Source: a virus
IMG/VR virus record: IMGVR_UViG_3300042542_005394
Coordinates: 49,003-113,002 of that record
Strand: one strand, 5' to 3'
Length of the DNA: 64,000 nucleotides
Shown here: positions 43,241 to 51,493 of the stretch, in pieces
Position numbering within the stretch: position 1 is the stretch's first letter
Layout: every line of letters begins with the position of its first letter
Position numbers and translations under genes: made by a program
Notes under the pieces: generated by a model
Databases searched by the model: none
What the model was told of the DNA's origin: nothing
What the model saw: the letters and a program-made list of their open reading frames with translations, nothing else

Positions 43241-44305
43241 CTATTCTTGTATACACCTAACTAATGTATTGGCCGAATTTTCCCAACTATATTGTTCGGC
43301 CGTTGCTAATCCTGCTGGATTTTCTTTTGTTCTATTTTGATACATTTGTCTCATATACCATATAATAAAATCTTTTTCGTTATCTCCAATTTTAGCCCAA
43401 TTTCCTGTGCCATGAAACCATCTATTATCAATAGCAGACTCTGAATCAGATATTTCTATTAAAGAGCAATTATCTTTATTGCAATATTCTGTGTGTGCGG
43501 AATAATTCGTAGCTATTATCGGTTTGTTCATAGACATAGTCTCTAGTAGTTCAAGATTCCAACCCTCCGCTTTAGATATGTAAATACCGCAATCACAATA
43601 ACTCATTATATGAGCTAAATCATTTTGAGTAGGTAATCTAGGAAAAACTCTTATTTTAGATTTTAATTTAGAATTTTGCACCAAATTTAGCCATTGTTTT
43701 TCTTCTTCTTGTTTAAGAAATATATTGTGTGTAACTAACCATAACTCAACCTCATCATTCTGTTCAAAAGCTTTATTAAAGCATTCTATTAAAACATCAT
43801 GAGATTTTCTAATTTCCCATTTTCCAGCTGTCATAAATATATAATTATTTATTTTTCCTTTGTCTTCTGGAGTTCTAGGATAGAATATTGATCTATCTAC
43901 CCCTAAAGGCACCACCTTAACGGGCTTATTAATATTATTTTTTTCTACGATAGATTTTGCCCAATTACTACTAACTATAATAGTATCTGGAAAATTTAAA
44001 TGATGTTTTTCTAGTTCATTAAAAGTGTCAATTTCAAAAAATGGATAAGCAAAGTATTTTCCCCTACCAGGCTTATTTAGCAGATCAAACTGGTGCCAAA
44101 TTTTAACCGCTGGAGCGTCGTATGCTACTGATGCTTGTTTCATTGTGGCGTTATTTATTACTTCTGCATCTTCTCTATTTTCAGGCGTAGCATTTCCAAT
44201 AATAGATAAGCACACATTATTATTTTTAGCTAGTGCTTTTAGTATATGTAAAGAAGCGTGTCCATAACCTGTGCCTCCCATTGGGGCTTGTAGATGTATA
44301 TTCAT
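43241..44305 (-). CDS. Family 4-type glycosyltransferase
   Basis: 354 residues. GT-B: N-terminal PMGGTGYGHASLHILKAL, donor domain IFMTAGKWEIRKSHDVLIEC, CDCGIYISKAEGWNLELLET with the E(x7)E motif, and MNKPIIATNYSAHTEYCN. Separate from the main glycan island (20 kb away). Four nt downstream of guaC. Confidence 0.85.
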   Translation of the reverse strand: MNIHLQAPMGGTGYGHASLHILKALAKNNNVCLSIIGNATPENREDAEVINNATMKQASVAYDAPAVKIWHQFDLLNKPGRGKYFAYPFFEIDTFNELEKHHLNFPDTIIVSSNWAKSIVEKNNINKPVKVVPLGVDRSIFYPRTPEDKGKINNYIFMTAGKWEIRKSHDVLIECFNKAFEQNDEVELWLVTHNIFLKQEEEKQWLNLVQNSKLKSKIRVFPRLPTQNDLAHIMSYCDCGIYISKAEGWNLELLETMSMNKPIIATNYSAHTEYCNKDNCSLIEISDSESAIDNRWFHGTGNWAKIGDNEKDFIIWYMRQMYQNRTKENPAGLATAEQYSWENSANTLVRCIQE

Positions 44306-44309
44306 ATAT

Positions 44310-45410
44310 TTATATTCCTAGTATTGGATTGTGATTATTGTGTATTTTATTAACTCTACAAAATTGTCCACATTTGGACATATATTTTATATTATTGGCT
44401 CCTATATAACAACAACAAGATCTTATTCCTCCAAGAAGTTCTTGTGTTACTTGATCAAGAGTTCCTTTATATGGAACCGTTATTTTAGTACCTTCGCTGG
44501 CTCTATAATTTTTCTTACCGTCCTCGAATAGGTCTTGAGAATGATGAGTACTCATGCCATAGTAGGTGAATCGACCTTTAGATTTTTTCTCAGACCCTAA
44601 TATTTTAGAATAATCTCCTCCAAATTCCCACTCTCCTTCGCACGGTTCACTACCAGAAAAGTACCCGCCTAACATTAAAAAGTCTGCCCCTGCGCATAGT
44701 GCTTTACATACATCTCCAACAGTTTTATGTCCACCATCTGAGCATATTAGTCCTAGTTTTTTAGGTCCGTTTTGGAGTCCATGAGCGACGTAAGAATTTT
44801 CTAAACAAGTTGACAATTGAGGAATTCCACATCCTGTTTGAAAGCGAGTGGTACACGCACTACCTCCTCCCACTCCAACCTTTACAATATCAACTCCACC
44901 ATATATAATTAATTCTTGTGTTGAAGAAGTATTGGTAACATTACCAGCCAGTATAATAGATTCTGGAAACTCGTCCCTTACTTTTTTGCAATATTTAACA
45001 AAAACATCCATATGACCATTGGGTACATCAATGCATATGTTAGGTTGTTTATTAAGTTTATTTTTAAGTTCAAGTAAATGATTTAGGTCGCTTTTTTTAT
45101 AGCCTATAGACACAAAAGTATAATCTATATTTTCTGGGTGTTCTGTAAAATAATTATATAAATCATCCACAGAATGATACTTATGTAAGCACGCTATCAT
45201 TTTGTGTTTAGCTAGAGCCTTTGCCATATCAAAACTACAAAAACTCATATTTGCACACATTACTGGAACACCTGTCCATTTGCGTGAAGAATGATAAAAA
45301 CTAAACGTTCTCTCAAGTTGTATTTCTGATCTACTAGTAAGAGTAGATCGCTGAGGAACTATTAGTACATCATCAAAATCAAGCTTGGTTTCATTGAGAA
45401 TTTTTTGCAT
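44310..45410 (-). CDS. guaC: GMP reductase / IMP dehydrogenase family
   Basis: 366 residues. LDFDDVLIVPQRSTLTSR start, CIDVPNGHMDVFV, catalytic loop VKVGVGGGSACTTRFQTGCG with the Cys, then ICSDGGHKTVGDVCKALCAG and ADFLMLGGYFSG. The absence of CBS domains and the T-R-x-x-T-G-x-G pattern fit GMP reductase, which deaminates GMP to IMP with NADPH. Part of the phage nucleotide set. Confidence 0.88.
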   Translation of the reverse strand: MQKILNETKLDFDDVLIVPQRSTLTSRSEIQLERTFSFYHSSRKWTGVPVMCANMSFCSFDMAKALAKHKMIACLHKYHSVDDLYNYFTEHPENIDYTFVSIGYKKSDLNHLLELKNKLNKQPNICIDVPNGHMDVFVKYCKKVRDEFPESIILAGNVTNTSSTQELIIYGGVDIVKVGVGGGSACTTRFQTGCGIPQLSTCLENSYVAHGLQNGPKKLGLICSDGGHKTVGDVCKALCAGADFLMLGGYFSGSEPCEGEWEFGGDYSKILGSEKKSKGRFTYYGMSTHHSQDLFEDGKKNYRASEGTKITVPYKGTLDQVTQELLGGIRSCCCYIGANNIKYMSKCGQFCRVNKIHNNHNPILGI

Positions 45411-45858
45411 TATTCAGCTCTATTTTTTCTTTATCTTTAAAATAATTGGGCCCATAATTTACATATATTTCTTCTCCTGCTAATATGTCTTTATTGGCTA
45501 TTACATCAGCATAACTGTGTTCCCAATTAAATTTCCATACAGCATTAGGTTCATCTTGATGATTATAAATCATGCCATATCCTAATGCCATATGTAATAC
45601 AAATCCATGTCTTTTACATTCTTGGCATGGGCATAATGGCTGTGTATATAAATATCTGTATATTTGAGGGTCTGTATGATATCTTGACCTAAAAGCCAAA
45701 GGGACCAATGGACATCTTTCAATTAGTTCGTCTGTTTTAATATTCTTTGTTGAAAAAATACCCAATCCTTGAATAAGAGATTTTTTAATAGTAACCTTAG
45801 AAGGATATACATAATCTATATCTGGAATTATTTTAGGATTATTATCATTATTGTCCAT
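45391..45858 (-). CDS. SET-domain protein (second of a tandem pair)
   Basis: 155 residues. SET motifs: SLIQGLGIFSTKNIKTDELI (G-x-G), GMIYNHQDEPNAVW (NHxxxPN), DILAGEEIYVNYGPNY (E-x-x-x-x-Y). Contains CPCQECKRHG, a Cys cluster missing in the tandem neighbour. Lysine methyltransferase fold; substrate unknown. About 40-50 percent similar by eye to the adjacent 45848 product, a clear duplication. Confidence 0.8.
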   Translation of the reverse strand: MDNNDNNPKIIPDIDYVYPSKVTIKKSLIQGLGIFSTKNIKTDELIERCPLVPLAFRSRYHTDPQIYRYLYTQPLCPCQECKRHGFVLHMALGYGMIYNHQDEPNAVWKFNWEHSYADVIANKDILAGEEIYVNYGPNYFKDKEKIELNNAKNSQ

Positions 45859-46300
45859 TGTATTTTACCTGTTCTATGCCAGTATAGGCATCTTTACTAT
45901 TAAAGTAGCAATTACCATAGTTAATAAAAATTTCCATATCTTTTGGTATATCTTTTATTGCAACAATGTCCCCTAGTAATTGAGGATAATTGAACTTCCA
46001 CAAAGCATTGGGTTCGTCCTGATGATTATAAAGCATACCATACCCAGCAGCAACATACATTATAAATCCATGTTTTTGTGCTTCTTCATCATTTTGATAC
46101 CTAGCGTACATGTATCCAAATATTGTCGGGTCTAATTGATACTTAGAACGATATTCCATTTGTATTAATGGACATCTTTCTATAACCTCTCCTTTTTTAA
46201 TATTGGTAGTAGCAAAAACTCCTCGACCTTGTATTGTGGAATCACCAACAATAATTTTGGTGGGAGCAATATATGCCGGTTGTTGTAAATTAATATTCAT
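45848..46300 (-). CDS. SET-domain protein (first of a tandem pair)
   Basis: 150 residues. STIQGRGVFATTNIKKGEVI, GMLYNHQDEPNALW and DIPKDMEIFINYGNCY give the SET core. Opens with MNINLQQPAYIAPTK. Overlaps its paralogue by 11 nt. Protein lysine methylation of host or phage protein is the family function. Confidence 0.8.
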   Translation of the reverse strand: MNINLQQPAYIAPTKIIVGDSTIQGRGVFATTNIKKGEVIERCPLIQMEYRSKYQLDPTIFGYMYARYQNDEEAQKHGFIMYVAAGYGMLYNHQDEPNALWKFNYPQLLGDIVAIKDIPKDMEIFINYGNCYFNSKDAYTGIEQVKYNGQ

Positions 46301-46497
46301 ATAGTTTCCTTTAAAAAATCATCAGTATCGTAGCAGGTAAGGTTGGTTGACCATCCCGTTTCGCTAACGCAAATTTTTGCTACAGTTAAAAATCCTTTAC
46401 CTTTATATTTTTGAATGACGCACAATATTGCTGCTCTGTGAGATTTTCTATCTATAATTTCTTTGATTTGACCTGAGATAACATAGTATTTTGGCAT
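46297..46497 (-). CDS. Small conserved phage protein
   Basis: 66 residues; KYYVISGQIKEIIDRKSHRA, AAILCVIQKYKGKGF, ICVSETGW. This small alpha/beta pattern (K-Y-x-V-x-S-G-x-L-K) recurs in environmental phage genomes without known function. Confidence 0.6.
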   Translation of the reverse strand: MPKYYVISGQIKEIIDRKSHRAAILCVIQKYKGKGFLTVAKICVSETGWSTNLTCYDTDDFLKETI

Positions 46498-46499
46498 TA

Positions 46500-47030
46500 T
46501 TAAATATCAAAAAAGCGCCATCTATTATAGTGTTCTATATTTTCATCACTATTGATATGACTTATGTAATTCTTTAATTCTTCCCAGTCTGAAAAAAACC
46601 ATTCATGAGGCAATGTTCCAAACAACCAATCTGGAACGTGTGTTTTACCTTGTTCTATATGAATCAATATGGGTTTTTTAGAACGATTACATAAGAATAA
46701 TTCTTCCCATGTTCCGCAGGCATAGTGGTCGAGATCTAGATTGACTACCAAAAAATCACTTATATCTACTAATCTCAAGTCAACTGATCTTATAGTTTTC
46801 ATCATTGATGAAAGCTCATCGTATCTTTTTTGATTTTTGAGTTTAGTTTTTATAATATGAGAATCATTATCTTCCATGCCGGTCGTAGTAGGTTTTGTTA
46901 TAGGATTAAATACTACAACACCCATACTTTCAAGAAAGGGAGTTATATTATCTCTCCATGTTGCTCCTCTATCCGCAACTCTGTCCATAGCACCGGCCAA
47001 ATAAACTCTTTGATTTTTTAATCTATTCAT
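46500..47030 (-). CDS. Nucleoside 2-deoxyribosyltransferase-like protein
   Basis: 176 residues from the ATG at 47030, 2 nt after the stop of the small gene upstream. RVYLAGAMDRVADRGATWRD and LVDISDFLVVNLDLDHYACG with TWEELFLCNR match the Rossmann-like NDT/DUF4406 fold: G-x-M near the N-terminus, D in the middle, G-x-x-x-E active-site Glu (CGTWEE). NDT enzymes cleave or exchange nucleosides; related SLOG/TIR-like folds bind NAD-type ligands. Exact activity unknown. Confidence 0.65.
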   Translation of the reverse strand: MNRLKNQRVYLAGAMDRVADRGATWRDNITPFLESMGVVVFNPITKPTTTGMEDNDSHIIKTKLKNQKRYDELSSMMKTIRSVDLRLVDISDFLVVNLDLDHYACGTWEELFLCNRSKKPILIHIEQGKTHVPDWLFGTLPHEWFFSDWEELKNYISHINSDENIEHYNRWRFFDI

Positions 47031-47032
47031 AT

Positions 47033-47152
47033 TCAGTTCGGAAATAGAAAGTCCCACAAATTTTTAGAATGTTGGATATTGTTACTATTTTGTACTTTTA
47101 ATAGTCCGTCAATAAATCCCATAATACAGAAAATTACCAATAAAATATACAT
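47033..47152 (-). CDS. Tiny membrane protein
   Basis: 39 residues starting at ATG 47152 with an excellent GGAGGAG 6 nt upstream. N-terminal hydrophobic helix (MYILLVIFCIMGFIDGLL), then a polar tail ending in NLWDFLFPN. Fills the gap between the macrodomain and NDT-like genes and stops 2 nt before the latter. Function unknown. Confidence 0.6.
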   Translation of the reverse strand: MYILLVIFCIMGFIDGLLKVQNSNNIQHSKNLWDFLFPN

Positions 47153-47167
47153 AAGAACTCCTCCAAA

Positions 47168-47713
47168 TTATAGAGTATATACAAAAACATCCATATCATA
47201 CCAAATATCTGTAATTAGTTCACTAATAAAATTCCAGTTTCCTCCTGCTAGTCCGCTACCAAACTTAGGAGCATGTATTTCTACTCTGTTAATATCAGAG
47301 GCTGATTGAAGATGCTTAGTATAAGATCTGACCTGATTCATACAGTAAACCAAAGCGGCATAGTTAAGAGGTCTTTTATTTTTATCGCTAATTAATTTAT
47401 TTTGAGCAATCATATTAGCGAATATGATGCTATGGCCATACTTTTTATCTGATCTAACATTAATGAACTGTACATGGCCTAACTTTGCTTGAGAACCTAA
47501 CATATGAAAGTTAGCTTTAACTTCTGGATATAGTTGTGCTACTTGAGCAGCAAATCCAGCACCAAAAGCATTGACATTATTACAAACATGAGGAACTATA
47601 ACACTAGCTCCGTTTTGTTCTGATGTAATCCTATTCGATACTATATCAAATAGGTTTGCATTTTTTACAAAAGAAAATGTTTCTTTAAATTTAGGATATG
47701 TTTTTTGTGCCAT
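47168..47713 (-). CDS. Macrodomain (ADP-ribose-binding) protein
   Basis: 181 residues from the ATG at 47713 (AGGAAG upstream). IVPHVCNNVNAFGAGFAAQV is the N-x-x-G-x-G-F loop of Poa1p-like macrodomains; IHAPKFGSGLAGGNWNFISE the second ligand loop. Such domains bind ADP-ribose or hydrolyse ADP-ribosyl groups and related NAD signals. In phages this suggests ADP-ribose handling or counter-defence (inference). Confidence 0.8.
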   Translation of the reverse strand: MAQKTYPKFKETFSFVKNANLFDIVSNRITSEQNGASVIVPHVCNNVNAFGAGFAAQVAQLYPEVKANFHMLGSQAKLGHVQFINVRSDKKYGHSIIFANMIAQNKLISDKNKRPLNYAALVYCMNQVRSYTKHLQSASDINRVEIHAPKFGSGLAGGNWNFISELITDIWYDMDVFVYTL

Positions 47714-47972
47714 GATTCTTCCTGTCAATTTTATTCCATTTGTTTTGAGGACAGTGCTGATCGGCCCACGCTAGTTTGTTTAAGAAAACCTTTTTAGTAT
47801 TAACATTGCAGCCACATACCAGACACTGACTCTTTTTATTATCGAAGAACTCGCAGCTTTGGCAAATCTCGAAACGCTTTAAAATTTCTTGTTTAGTACT
47901 CTTTGGGAAACCCGCCCAAACATGAAATAGTAAAGACTTAAAAAAGATCGGTAGTTTTTTCAGAATACTCAT
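47691..47972 (-). CDS. Cys-rich zinc protein (DUF6171-like)
   Basis: 93 residues. KLPIFFKSLLFHVWAGFPKS, then FEICQSCEFFDNKKSQCLVC and GCNVNTKKVF, WADQHCPQNKW: the CxxC...CxxCxC...C arrangement of a small zinc-ribbon family common in phages and bacteria. Overlaps the macrodomain gene by 23 nt. Confidence 0.68.
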   Translation of the reverse strand: MSILKKLPIFFKSLLFHVWAGFPKSTKQEILKRFEICQSCEFFDNKKSQCLVCGCNVNTKKVFLNKLAWADQHCPQNKWNKIDRKNHGTKNIS

Positions 47973-48201
47973 TTTTAATTTCCTTCAGGGCTATAATATT
48001 CCCCTCTTTATCTCTAAAATATAGATCTAGACTTTCAACAATTTTATCGTCTTCGACCCATTGTAAAAATCCATTACTAATATTAACCGACAATCTTTTA
48101 TATTTGTCTTGTTTAGATAGTCTAAAATCACTAGTTAATATAAATCTCTCATTATTAACTAAGAATAGGTCGCCGGGTTTTAATTCATCAATGTATTTCA
48201 T
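47938..48201 (-). CDS. Hypothetical protein
   Basis: 87 residues, beta-rich (DELKPGDLFLVNNERFILTS, FRLSKQDKYKRLSVNISNG). SH3-like barrel possible. Overlaps both neighbours. Unknown. Confidence 0.55.
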   Translation of the reverse strand: MKYIDELKPGDLFLVNNERFILTSDFRLSKQDKYKRLSVNISNGFLQWVEDDKIVESLDLYFRDKEGNIIALKEIKNEYSEKTTDLF

Positions 48202-48376
48202 CTTCCCAGTCTTCCCACAATTCTTCCTGTCTTATTTCTTCCTTGTGTTTTTTAAACTGTTTTTTTAGTTTATTAGTATCTCTATAATCTATATCATTAG
48301 ATCTGCGATTTAGATTCTTTTTTTGTATATTTTGTCTACGATTATTTTTACGATTTTCGAAATCAGATTCTGTCAT
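48188..48376 (-). CDS. Small, highly charged protein
   Basis: 62 residues, Arg/Lys/Asn-rich (ENRKNNRRQNIQKKNLNRRS) with acidic C-terminus (EELWEDWEDE). Preceded by AAGGG and a sigma70-like promoter with a dyad (48402-48439). May bind nucleic acid. Confidence 0.55.
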   Translation of the reverse strand: MTESDFENRKNNRRQNIQKKNLNRRSNDIDYRDTNKLKKQFKKHKEEIRQEELWEDWEDEIH

Positions 48377-48401
48377 TTGACTATTACCCTTAACATAACA
48401 T

Positions 48402-48439
48402 ATAGTATTCTGGAAAATAACAATGTCAAGCTCCAGAAT
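48402..48439 (-). promoter_or_regulatory. Possible sigma70-like promoter overlapped by an inverted repeat
   Basis: Minus strand: TTGACA (48424-48429), 16-bp spacer, TACTAT (48402-48407). The arms ATTCTGG (48433-48439 strand-complement) and CCAGAAT (48407-48413) flank the -35, a 7-bp dyad that could be an operator or hairpin. Lies in the 123-nt gap between the subtilisin gene and the gene starting at 48376. Confidence 0.5.
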
Positions 48440-48499
48440 AATAAAAAATTAGGCTTGACGGAAACATGGTATCTCATTATGAATTATGCAGTTGAGCGG

Positions 48500-49426
48500 T
48501 TATATAATAGGTTTGATGATTCCGTTTCCTTCGTAATTCCTCTTCCCTTTGTATTTTTCCTGTTTTAGTTTCAGACTATTGCGCGCAAACGCCGCTACAT
48601 AATCTTCGCGTGTCCTTAGCATATTGTCAATCGCAGAGTTTGGATTTTTTCTAAAGTATGACAATAGTAAAGCAGCACAACCGACCGCAAATGGAGTAGC
48701 CATGCTAGTGCCGCTCATTGAGGCATAACTATTACCGGGAACCGAGCTTACAATATTAGCCCCAGGAGCCAAAAAGTCTAATTCTGGACCACTGCAACTA
48801 AATTCACAAATTTCTAACTGTTCATTAATAGCTCCTATGCTAACTGTATCTTTATACTTGGCAGGATACTGTATACCTGACTCTATGCCACTATTACCAG
48901 CAGCACAAAATACTACAACACCTTTACTTCTTGCGTAAGATATTGCCTGTTCCATAGGGGAATGGGGATATTCAGACCCCAGAGACATGGTGATGATGTC
49001 TGCTCCGTTGTCTACAGCCCACAGTATCGCGTCTGTGACACTTTTATTATCTCCTCGACCCGAACCGTCAAGAGCTTTAATTGGCATAATCTTGGCTCTC
49101 GGAGCGATTCCTACCATACCTATCTCGTTATTTGAAGCTGATATTGTTCCAGCTACATGAGTTCCGTGAGAATTATCATCTATTGGATCTTTGTTTTTAT
49201 CTACAAAATTAAATCCTTGAATTAAATTATCTTTTATATCATCATGATTGAGATCACAACCAGTATCTATAACTGCTATCTTAACTCCTTCACCCTGAGA
49301 ACTTCTCCAACTTTTTTCCACATTAAATGTTTTAATGGGCCATGGATAAAATTGAATAGAGTTTCTGTCTAAACCAAATAGATCTGTTCTAACGTGAGGT
49401 AGTAGTTCGCACTGTTTTCTTCTCAT
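48500..49426 (-). CDS. Subtilisin-like serine protease (S8)
   Basis: 308 residues from the ATG at 49426, which overlaps the trypsin-like stop (ATGA). Catalytic triad: D54 in AVIDTGCD, H87 in DNSHGTHVAGT, S241 in SGTSMATP; oxyanion Asn in AAGNSG. No signal peptide or pro-domain is visible, so it probably acts in the cytoplasm or virion. Its translational coupling to a secreted trypsin-like protease is unusual. Confidence 0.92.
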   Translation of the reverse strand: MRRKQCELLPHVRTDLFGLDRNSIQFYPWPIKTFNVEKSWRSSQGEGVKIAVIDTGCDLNHDDIKDNLIQGFNFVDKNKDPIDDNSHGTHVAGTISASNNEIGMVGIAPRAKIMPIKALDGSGRGDNKSVTDAILWAVDNGADIITMSLGSEYPHSPMEQAISYARSKGVVVFCAAGNSGIESGIQYPAKYKDTVSIGAINEQLEICEFSCSGPELDFLAPGANIVSSVPGNSYASMSGTSMATPFAVGCAALLLSYFRKNPNSAIDNMLRTREDYVAAFARNSLKLKQEKYKGKRNYEGNGIIKPII

Positions 49427-50163
49427 GGTTTTATAGTTTCTTTTATCCAATCGTGATGTAGACTTACTCTTGTATGGCAACTTTCATCTCCGTAAGTAGA
49501 ATCAGACTTACCATCATATCCTATTACAGAAGAATTTATACCTGCTAATTTATTTTTTATAAATAATCCACCACCACTATCTCCGCTGCAAATAAGATAT
49601 TCTAATTCTGTTATTTTTTCATATTTTTTGGATGGAGAACATATCAAAACTCCTCTTTCTGCTTTGTCTATAAAATTAGATCCTGCTCTTTTGTGACCAT
49701 CATGTTTTTTTATACCTGTATTAAAATTACCAGTAAATCCTAATCCAGCAATAGAACAGATCATACCTATTTCATCATTATCTTTATATAATTCTGGGTA
49801 ATATTCTAGATCAATAGGTTTCTCTAGGTGACCCAACGCTATATCATTGTATCCAAAAATATCTGATTTATAGTTTTGATGAATAATCATTTTATCAATA
49901 TTATATTTTTTTTCACCTATTGTGACTGTCCAACTATGACAACCCTCAACCACATGTGCTGCGGTTATTATCCAATTAGGATCAACTACTACAGCAGATC
50001 CACAGGACAACCCCTGACCATCAAAACAACATAATTTAACTACGCTATGAAATTTGGATCCATACTCAATATATTTTTCATCTGGAGTATTAGGGTCTAT
50101 AGTGCCTGCATAGCATACAGCATTTAAGCATACTAATATAATAAATAAAAATAATCTTGTCAT
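49423..50163 (-). CDS. Trypsin-like serine protease (S1), secreted
   Basis: 246 residues from the ATG at 50163 (AAGAGG upstream; an ATG at 50178 is less likely). Signal peptide MTRLFLFIILVCLNAVCYA with cleavage after Ala19. Triad: H70 (WIITAAHVV), D107 (GYNDIALGHL), Ser in LICSGDSGGGLF. Four or more Cys suggest disulphides. A GGTGTAT element lies 50 nt upstream in the end of the HNH gene. Export would target periplasm or cell exterior. Confidence 0.9.
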   Translation of the reverse strand: MTRLFLFIILVCLNAVCYAGTIDPNTPDEKYIEYGSKFHSVVKLCCFDGQGLSCGSAVVVDPNWIITAAHVVEGCHSWTVTIGEKKYNIDKMIIHQNYKSDIFGYNDIALGHLEKPIDLEYYPELYKDNDEIGMICSIAGLGFTGNFNTGIKKHDGHKRAGSNFIDKAERGVLICSPSKKYEKITELEYLICSGDSGGGLFIKNKLAGINSSVIGYDGKSDSTYGDESCHTRVSLHHDWIKETIKP

Positions 50164-50185
50164 CCTACACCTCTTCATGAGATGA

Positions 50186-50494
50186 CTATGGTCTATTTCT
50201 AATCTTATTATTATACACCGAGCAATCCTGGACCACTTCTCTATTCCAGCTTTTAAAGTTCATTAAATGGCCGAATAAAATATGGCAAGGGTCTGAGCAT
50301 AAAGTTAATAAATTTGACGGATCAAGTTCTAGATCTGGAAACAAATGAACAGGTTTGATGTGATGAACTTCTTGTTTTTTATCTGACCCACAAGCAGCAC
50401 AATTGGGATTATTATTTATATGATTTTTTCTTACTTGGGTCCATTTCGGAGATCTTTTAGCAAACCGTATTTGTTTTAAAAAATTAAACATCAC
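50186..50494 (-). CDS. HNH endonuclease
   Basis: 102 residues. NPNCAACGSDKKQEVHHIKP, LDPSNLLTLCSDPCHILFGH: HNH core with CxxC ... HH ... N ... H, typical of small phage HNH nucleases. Overlaps the actin-like gene by 4 nt. Could be a packaging-related nick enzyme or homing enzyme. Confidence 0.82.
   Translation of the reverse strand: MMFNFLKQIRFAKRSPKWTQVRKNHINNNPNCAACGSDKKQEVHHIKPVHLFPDLELDPSNLLTLCSDPCHILFGHLMNFKSWNREVVQDCSVYNNKIRNRP
50213..50219 (-). promoter_or_regulatory. GGTGTAT late-type promoter element
   Basis: Minus-strand TGCTCGGTGTATAATAATAAG, inside the last codons of the HNH gene and 50 nt before the trypsin-like start. Confidence 0.45.
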
Positions 50495-51489
50495 AGAACT
50501 TTAGATGCTATCAAACACCCTTTTGCTACAGAATGTAGCGGGTCTGATGCGTGGACTACTTCTTTTATTGGTAGAGGAAAATTATTCTCCAAAAGTTTCT
50601 TGTGAAAAGTCTCTACATAACCTTTAGCTAAGGAGGTGCCACCAGCAATAACAATTTTAATAGGTTCTTTAAATTTTGGTAAAGACTTATGATCAGTCAG
50701 AGCAGACGATAAATGCTTTGTTGTATAATCAATTAGTCTCTCGTAATAAGAAGAAACAGCGGCTAATATAGCATTACCGTTTGGTTGCCCTATAACAAAA
50801 TCCCCGCTCTCTTTTTCTGCTTGAACAACAGTATCTTTTTCTCCAGTAGCAACTGCACTCATTCTGTCGATCCAATCCCCACTATGAGTTGTGCTAAATT
50901 TAACTGTTGGTTCACCATTTAACATTACACATATATTTTGCATACCAGAACCTGCTGATACAGAAATACCTGTGTAGTCATCATTCTCAAGTTCTGCATA
51001 GCAAATCGCCTCTGCTTCATTGATTGCTCTAGCATCATATCCACATTCTAACAGAATACTCTTTAATACGTCTTCATGATAACCAACATCAAAATCTTCA
51101 TCTTGTTGGTCTACTGGTTGTGCAGGAACGCAGAAAACCAATTTTTCGCCGGGTTCTTTTGCTTGTCCGACTACTTCCTTTAGAATAAAAGCCAATACTC
51201 TTTTTGCATCTTTTTCTTTGGCCGAAACAACTCCTTTATGCATTGGTCTTTTTGCATTATCATTTCTTTCAATGGCTTTTTCAATAGCGTCTTTACCAAG
51301 TATAATAAAAGACCCGTCTGTATCTCTGATAAAAGTCTTACCAGCTAAACCCTTTTCAATCATTTTAGTAGCTACTGGAGTGGTGGGTTTGATAACATAA
51401 AAAGCATCTCTAAAATCTTTATACTTAACACCCTTGGAGCCGTCTGTTGCTAAAACTATAAAGCTTGTGCCTATATCTAAACCGGCCAT
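50491..51489 (-). CDS. Actin-like ATPase (ParM/MreB fold)
   Basis: 332 residues. MAGLDIGTSFIVLATDG (phosphate 1 loop D-x-G-T-S), ISVSAGSGMQNICVM (phosphate 2-like), KIVIAGGTSLAKGYVE (adenosine motif GG-T) and VHASDPLHSVAKGCLIASK (C-terminal connect motif) identify an actin/Hsp70-type ATPase, closest to prokaryotic segregation filaments. An anchored protein is encoded directly downstream. Possible DNA positioning or assembly role. Confidence 0.78.
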   Translation of the reverse strand: MAGLDIGTSFIVLATDGSKGVKYKDFRDAFYVIKPTTPVATKMIEKGLAGKTFIRDTDGSFIILGKDAIEKAIERNDNAKRPMHKGVVSAKEKDAKRVLAFILKEVVGQAKEPGEKLVFCVPAQPVDQQDEDFDVGYHEDVLKSILLECGYDARAINEAEAICYAELENDDYTGISVSAGSGMQNICVMLNGEPTVKFSTTHSGDWIDRMSAVATGEKDTVVQAEKESGDFVIGQPNGNAILAAVSSYYERLIDYTTKHLSSALTDHKSLPKFKEPIKIVIAGGTSLAKGYVETFHKKLLENNFPLPIKEVVHASDPLHSVAKGCLIASKVL

Positions 51490-51493
51490 AAAA

